Below the pieces are notes generated by a model. The model saw only the letters and a list, made by a program, of their open reading frames with translations. It ran no database searches and had not been told where the DNA came from. A DNA stretch of 27,135 nucleotides from Pseudomonadota bacterium (GTDB lineage Bacteria; Pseudomonadota; Gammaproteobacteria; Steroidobacterales; Steroidobacteraceae), in contig QGVD01000052.1 in assembly GCA_003242685.1 (NCBI GenBank), positions 1-27,135 of the forward strand, written 5' to 3'. Below are positions 23,314 through 27,135 of this stretch, piece after piece. Made by a program: the position numbers and the translations under genes. Each line of letters starts with the position of its first letter. Position 1 is the stretch's first letter.

Positions 23314-24252
23314 TCAGACCGGCAGGGAGTAGGGGAGCTCCAGAGGATCCGCTTCGATCGACGGTGCCGCGGACGCGTCGGCCGCATCGTCCTGCGCCTC
23401 GGCCGCCGCGGCTGCACCCGGCTGCACGTTGGTCACCGCGAGGAACTCGCAGCGTCCATCCTCGAGCACGACCGCATCCACCACGCGAAAGCTCCGGCCA
23501 TCCGAAAGCCGACCGGTGTCGCCGGGCGCAAGCTTCAGGGGTCCGCGCGAGACGAAGCGCTGCATGCGCCGCTTGACCCGCCCGCGGTAGTGAGCGCGTG
23601 CGATCACTTCCTGGCCCGTGTAGCAGCCCTTGCTGAAAGCGATCGCGCCGAGCAGATCGAGATTGAGCATCTGCGCCACGAAGGCTTCGGATGTCGCCGC
23701 ATACACCTGCGGCAGACCCGCCGCGATGTCTTCGCGCCGCCATGCCTCGCGCAGCGCACGGGCGCGATCCGGGTCCACATCGGGTGATGCACAGGCGGAT
23801 TCGTCGCTGCCGGAGACGACGAGCCAGCGCGGAACGCGTCCGGGCACGCGTACGACGATGCGGTTCGCGTCGACGCGCTGCTCGTCGACGTTCTCGGGAA
23901 AGGCGTCCGAGCGGGCGCCGTCTCCGATCACTCCCTCGAGGCGCCATCGCTCCGACGCATCGGCGATTCTGACCCTGGAACGCAGTACGTACTTTCCGAG
24001 ACGGCTCGCGACGGGAGCCACGAGCTCTCTCGGCAGCAGTGCGAGCAGCTCACCCGAGGGCAGAGCGATGAGCCTGAGGAGCGCGATCGTGCGCCCCTGC
24101 GGATTGTGGTAACCGGCCAGGCACGAACGTCTCACGTCGACGCGCGTCACGTCGTTCGAAAGCTGTCCCTGCAGGAACGTAACGACGTCGGCGCCGCTGA
24201 ACTCGACGGCACCGAAATCGGCGAGCTGCGCGATCCTTACCTCGTCGTCCAT
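23314..24252 (-). CDS. ygfZ: Folate-binding protein YgfZ (Fe-S cluster maturation)
   Basis: A tetrahydrofolate-binding GcvT-like protein needed for activity of certain Fe-S enzymes, including MiaB in E. coli. The 312 residues compare with 326. The signature KGCYTGQEVIARAHYRGRVKRR contains the critical Cys210, read in parts as KGCYTGQE and HYRGRVKRR. The N-terminus has FSGADVVTFLQGQLSNDVT and HNPQGR, both typical. The last ~30 residues are an Ala/Asp/Pro-rich tail beyond the conserved fold. ATG 24252 is chosen because the conserved domain begins there and CGGAAG directly precedes it; upstream in-frame ATGs fall in the intergenic gap. In E. coli ygfZ diverges from sdhE; here the divergent gene is an SDHAF4-like factor leading into sdhCDA. 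Confidence 0.94.
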   Translation of the reverse strand: MDDEVRIAQLADFGAVEFSGADVVTFLQGQLSNDVTRVDVRRSCLAGYHNPQGRTIALLRLIALPSGELLALLPRELVAPVASRLGKYVLRSRVRIADASERWRLEGVIGDGARSDAFPENVDEQRVDANRIVVRVPGRVPRWLVVSGSDESACASPDVDPDRARALREAWRREDIAAGLPQVYAATSEAFVAQMLNLDLLGAIAFSKGCYTGQEVIARAHYRGRVKRRMQRFVSRGPLKLAPGDTGRLSDGRSFRVVDAVVLEDGRCEFLAVTNVQPGAAAAAEAQDDAADASAAPSIEADPLELPYSLPV

Positions 24253-24319
24253 CTTCCGCGTTGTTTTTGCTCGGGAATCCGGTGGTCCGGAAACGCGAAT
24301 TCTGGCAGACTTGGCGGCC

Positions 24320-24499
24320 ATGCAGAACGGCACGGATCAACGGTCCGAAACCAAAGCCCAAGCTCCTGACGAGAACAGCGAAGCGCGCCCGCCGGAGCCT
24401 GCGTCCGGTGTGCGGCCGCGCGAGATCGGCGGTCCCGCGGGACCCGAGCCGACGCGCTACGGCGACTGGGAGCGCAACGGGCGTTGCATCGATTTCTGA
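24320..24499 (+). CDS. Succinate dehydrogenase assembly factor 4-like protein (DUF1674)
   Basis: A 59-residue protein (62 if a TTG at 24311 is used). The C-terminal half, GGPAGPEPTRYGDWERNGRC followed by IDF, is the hallmark of the DUF1674/SDHAF4 family, whose mitochondrial members chaperone flavinated SdhA before it joins SdhB. The N-terminal ~35 residues are Glu/Pro/Ala-rich and likely disordered. A cytoplasmic role in maturing SdhA is a family-based inference strongly supported by position, 65 bp upstream of sdhC. ATG 24320 has only a poor ribosome site. It is short but not spurious, because the motif is specific. Confidence 0.88.
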   Translation: MQNGTDQRSETKAQAPDENSEARPPEPASGVRPREIGGPAGPEPTRYGDWERNGRCIDF

Positions 24500-24564
24500 T
24501 GTCCTGATGAACGAATAGCGGCACGAACCGTGCGCAAGGCACACGCGCCGCCGCGGGAGAGCTC

Positions 24565-24957
24565 ATGCGCGAACGACCACTGTCGCCGCATCTGTCGGTG
24601 TACCGTTTCAAGTACACGCTGACCACTTCGATCTCCAACCGCGTTTCCGGGCTCGTGCTGTCGCTGGCGCTGCCCGTGCTCGTCTACTGGCTGATGGCGG
24701 CTGCGAACGGTGCGGAAGCGTATGCGAGGGCGCGCGAGCTGCTCGGGCACCCGCTGGCCAGGGTGATCTATGCCGTGCTGCTGCTCGCCTGGTCGTATCA
24801 CCTGCTCAACGGGATCCGGCACCTGGTCTGGGACACGGGGCGGGGGCTCGAGCGCCGCCAGTCGCAGAAGAGCGCGTGGTTCGTCGGTATCGCTTCCATC
24901 GTGCTCGCGCTCATACTCATCTACGTCACGCTGTTCTCGCGCGGAGGGACGCCGTGA
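24565..24957 (+). CDS. sdhC: Succinate dehydrogenase cytochrome b556 subunit
   Basis: Membrane anchor of complex II that binds heme b and ubiquinone with SdhD. The 130 residues and three hydrophobic segments (about 26-46, 63-83 and 103-124) fit. The N-terminal RPLSPHLSVYRF and YHLLNGIRHLVWD (78-90) are diagnostic; His79 corresponds to the heme ligand His84 of E. coli. Ser22 and Arg26 match E. coli quinone-site Ser27 and Arg31. The residue before Arg is Asn25, where most SdhC have His (SILHRVSG-type motif), an unusual substitution. GGGAG (24555-24559) precedes the ATG. It overlaps sdhD by 4 bp (GTGA). Confidence 0.95.
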   Translation: MRERPLSPHLSVYRFKYTLTTSISNRVSGLVLSLALPVLVYWLMAAANGAEAYARARELLGHPLARVIYAVLLLAWSYHLLNGIRHLVWDTGRGLERRQSQKSAWFVGIASIVLALILIYVTLFSRGGTP

Positions 24958-25343
24958 GCCTTCGTAGTCCTCTCGGCCGCGTGCTCGGTCGCGGCGCGGC
25001 CCACGAAGGCGTGAGCGAATGGTGGACGCAGCGGGTGACCGCCGTCGCCCTCGTGCCGCTCACGCTGTGGTTCCTGTTCTCGATCCTCGCGCTGCCCGCG
25101 CTCGACCATGCGACGGTGGTCGAGTGGATGCAGGGCGGCTGGACGACGGTGCTGCTCGTGCTGTTCGTCGTCACGGCGGCGTGGCATTCGCAGCTCGGCG
25201 TCCGCGTCGTCATCGAAGACTACGTGCATGCGCCCGGCGCCAAGACGGCGCTGCTGATTCTCGTCACCTTCGCGCACGTGCTGCTCGGCGCGGCAGGCGT
25301 GTTCGCCGTTCTCAGAATCGCGTTCGGAGGAGCTGCTGCATGA
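24954..25343 (+). CDS. sdhD: Succinate dehydrogenase hydrophobic membrane anchor subunit
   Basis: Second membrane anchor of complex II, 129 residues. Three membrane segments lie at about 28-50, 63-85 and 98-120. WHSQLGVRVVIEDYVH (77-92) is the key segment: His78 is the likely second heme ligand (E. coli His71), and Asp89-Tyr90 match the quinone-site Asp82-Tyr83. The start is GTG 24954, supported by GGAGGG (24943-24948) and overlapping the sdhC stop; the upstream in-frame ATG inside sdhC is rejected because the SdhD N-terminus (VSEWWTQRVTAVAL) would be over-extended. The stop overlaps the sdhA ATG by 4 bp, so sdhC-D-A are tightly coupled. Confidence 0.94.
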   Translation: MSLRSPLGRVLGRGAAHEGVSEWWTQRVTAVALVPLTLWFLFSILALPALDHATVVEWMQGGWTTVLLVLFVVTAAWHSQLGVRVVIEDYVHAPGAKTALLILVTFAHVLLGAAGVFAVLRIAFGGAAA

Positions 25344-27135
25344 GCCGCGCTTACGAGTTCGTCGATCACACGTTCGACGTCGTGGTGGTCGGCGCGGGCG
25401 GAGCGGGGCTGCGTGCAACGCTCGGGCTCGCCGAGGCGGGTCTGTCCACCGCGTGCATCACCAAGCTGTTCCCGACCCGCAGCCACACGGTGGCGGCGCA
25501 GGGCGGCATCAGCGCCGCGCTCGGCAACATGGGTGAGGACGACTGGCGCTGGCACATGTACGACACCGTCAAGGGATCGGACTGGCTCGGCGACCAGGAC
25601 GCCATCGAGTTCATGTGCCGCGAGGCGCCGTCCGCGGTCATCGAGCTCGAGCACTACGGCATGCCGTTCTCGCGCACCGAGGACGGGCGCATCTACCAGC
25701 GTCCGTTCGGCGGCATGACGACGCACTACGGAAAGGGCATCGCGCAGCGCACGTGCGCGGCGGCGGACCGCACCGGTCACGCGATGCTCTTCACGCTCTA
25801 CCAGCAGGCCATCCGGCGCAACGCGCGCTTCTTCATCGAGTACTTCGCGATCGATCTGATCATGGAGAACGGCGAGTGCCGCGGCGTCGTGGCGCTCGAC
25901 ATGGCGGAAGGAACGCTGCACCGCTTCCGCGCTCACATGACGATTCTCGCGACGGGCGGCTACGGACGCGCGTACTTCTCGTGCACGTCGGCGCACTCCG
26001 TCACGGGCGACGGCAACGCCATGGTGCTGCGTGCGGGTCTGCCGCTGCAGGACATGGAGTTCGTGCAGTTCCACCCGACGGGCATCTACGGCGCGGGATG
26101 CCTCATCACCGAGGGTGCGCGCGGCGAGGGCGGATACCTCACCAACGCGAACGGCGAGCGCTTCATGGAGCGCTACGCGCCGAACGCCAAGGATCTCGCG
26201 TCCCGCGACGTCGTGAGCCGCGCGATGACCATCGAGATCCGCGAGGGTCGCGGCGTGGGTCCCGAGCGCGACCACATCCTGCTGCACCTCGAGCATCTCG
26301 GTCCCGAGGTCATTCACGAGCGGCTGCCGGGCATCGCGGAGACGGCGCGGATCTTCGCGGGCGTCGACGTCACGAAGGAGCCCATTCCCGTGCTGCCCAC
26401 CGTGCACTACAACATGGGCGGCATTCCCTGCAACGTGCACGGCGAGGTCGTGCGCCCGAAGGACGGCAATCCCGACGCCGTCGTGCCGGGTCTCATGGCG
26501 GTCGGCGAAGCGGCGTGCGTGTCGGTTCACGGCGCGAACCGGCTCGGCTCCAACTCGCTGCTCGATCTCGTCGTGTTCGGGCGCGAAGCCGCGCGGCAGT
26601 GCGCGCGGCTCATCAAGCCCAACTCGCCGCACCGGCCGCTGCCGAAGGACGCCGGCGAGCTCGCCGTCTCGCGGCTCGACCGCTACCGTCATGCGAACGG
26701 CTCGCGTCCGACCGCTTCCATCCGCCTCGAGATGCAGCGGATCATGCAGAACGACGCGTCCGTGTTCCGCACGGGACCCACGCTGCGCGAGGGCATGGCG
26801 AAGCTCGCCAGGACCTTCGAGTCGCTCCAGGACGTGCGCGTCACTGACCGCTCGCTCATCTTCAACACGGACCTGATCGAGACACTCGAGCTCGAGAACC
26901 TGCTGCTGCAGGCGACCGCGACGATCCACTCCGCCGAGCACCGCACGGAAAGCCGCGGCGCGCACGCGCGCGAGGACTACCCGCAGCGCGACGATCAGAA
27001 CTGGCTCAAGCACACTCTGGTATGGGTCGACGAGCGCGGCCGGACGCGCTTCGACTACCGTCCGGTGCACATGTCAACCCACACGTGCAGGGTCGAACCC
27101 CACCCCACAAGGGCAGAAGCAGAAGAGTGGCCAAT
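25340..27135 (+). CDS. sdhA: Succinate dehydrogenase flavoprotein subunit (3' end outside window)
   Basis: Catalytic FAD subunit of complex II, oxidising succinate to fumarate. The frame is open from ATG 25340 (GGAGGAG at 25326-25332) to the window edge, 598 codons with no stop. An N-terminal VVVGAGGAGLRATLGL dinucleotide-binding motif is followed by LFPTRSHTVAAQGGI, in which His49 is the covalent FAD attachment site. FHPTGIYGAG, TEGARGEGG, ASRDVVSRAM (catalytic Arg), PTVHYNMGG and GANRLGSNSLLDLVVFG complete the active site. The DQNWLKHTLVWVDERGRTR and FDYRPVHM segments near the end are like alphaproteobacterial or mitochondrial SdhA. Residues after 577 do not match the usual PPKARVY-type terminus and run past the expected stop, so the last ~65 bases are suspect. 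sdhB is presumably downstream. Confidence 0.96.
   Translation, partial: MSRAYEFVDHTFDVVVVGAGGAGLRATLGLAEAGLSTACITKLFPTRSHTVAAQGGISAALGNMGEDDWRWHMYDTVKGSDWLGDQDAIEFMCREAPSAVIELEHYGMPFSRTEDGRIYQRPFGGMTTHYGKGIAQRTCAAADRTGHAMLFTLYQQAIRRNARFFIEYFAIDLIMENGECRGVVALDMAEGTLHRFRAHMTILATGGYGRAYFSCTSAHSVTGDGNAMVLRAGLPLQDMEFVQFHPTGIYGAGCLITEGARGEGGYLTNANGERFMERYAPNAKDLASRDVVSRAMTIEIREGRGVGPERDHILLHLEHLGPEVIHERLPGIAETARIFAGVDVTKEPIPVLPTVHYNMGGIPCNVHGEVVRPKDGNPDAVVPGLMAVGEAACVSVHGANRLGSNSLLDLVVFGREAARQCARLIKPNSPHRPLPKDAGELAVSRLDRYRHANGSRPTASIRLEMQRIMQNDASVFRTGPTLREGMAKLARTFESLQDVRVTDRSLIFNTDLIETLELENLLLQATATIHSAEHRTESRGAHAREDYPQRDDQNWLKHTLVWVDERGRTRFDYRPVHMSTHTCRVEPHPTRAEAEEWP

Noticed and set aside
25615..26847. 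410-codon plus-strand frame inside sdhA
   Set aside because: Arg/Ala/His-rich out-of-frame shadow. The true sdhA frame from 25340 carries every flavoprotein motif.

Overview
The window is chromosomal, high-GC (about two thirds by eye) and almost fully coding, and it reads as a gammaproteobacterium. The gene order rnhB-dnaE-accA-tilS-pyrG-kdsA-eno-ftsB-ispD/ispF-truD-(...)-surE-pcm is the conserved gammaproteobacterial housekeeping neighbourhood. The later block of an RpfE-type gene, recJ, prfB and lysS is the arrangement known from the Xanthomonas/Xylella rpf region. A Xanthomonadales-, Steroidobacterales- or Nevskiales-like lineage fits, but the exact taxon cannot be fixed from the sequence alone. 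No insertion sequence, phage gene, tRNA, rRNA or CRISPR array was seen.

Layout. (1) 1-10430 (+): RNase HII, DNA polymerase III alpha, acetyl-CoA carboxylase alpha and tRNA-Ile lysidine synthetase, then a good promoter and pyrG-kdsA-eno, closed by a perfect 10-bp GC hairpin. (2) 10521-13876 (+): ftsB, a fused ispDF, truD and a crotonase-family gene, joined by overlaps or short gaps. (3) 13821-14450 (-): an Smr-domain protein whose 3' end overlaps the crotonase gene. (4) 14661-16074 (+): surE-pcm. The nlpD-rpoS pair that often follows pcm is absent. (5) 16075-16509: the only long non-coding gap. It holds a 31-bp imperfect inverted repeat enclosing an in-phase (ARN)6-CGA-(ARN)6 purine-rich tract and a 12-bp inner hairpin, which looks like an undescribed structured RNA. 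(6) 16510-16881 (-): a Mth938-like (DUF498) protein, divergent from (7) 16902-23238 (+): RpfE-like gene, recJ, prfB with an intact +1 programmed frameshift, lysS and murI. (8) 23314-24252 (-): ygfZ, divergent from (9) 24320-27135 (+): an SDHAF4-like (DUF1674) assembly factor and sdhC-sdhD-sdhA. sdhA runs off the window and its last ~20 codons look abnormal.

Functionally the window combines replication and repair (rnhB, dnaE, recJ), envelope and lipid precursors (accA, kdsA, ispDF, murI, ftsB), translation and RNA modification (tilS, truD, prfB, lysS), stress and protein repair (surE, pcm), and respiration or Fe-S and flavin maturation (ygfZ, SDHAF4-like, sdhCDA). The most interesting unexplained element is the structured A-rich RNA candidate at 16322-16484.
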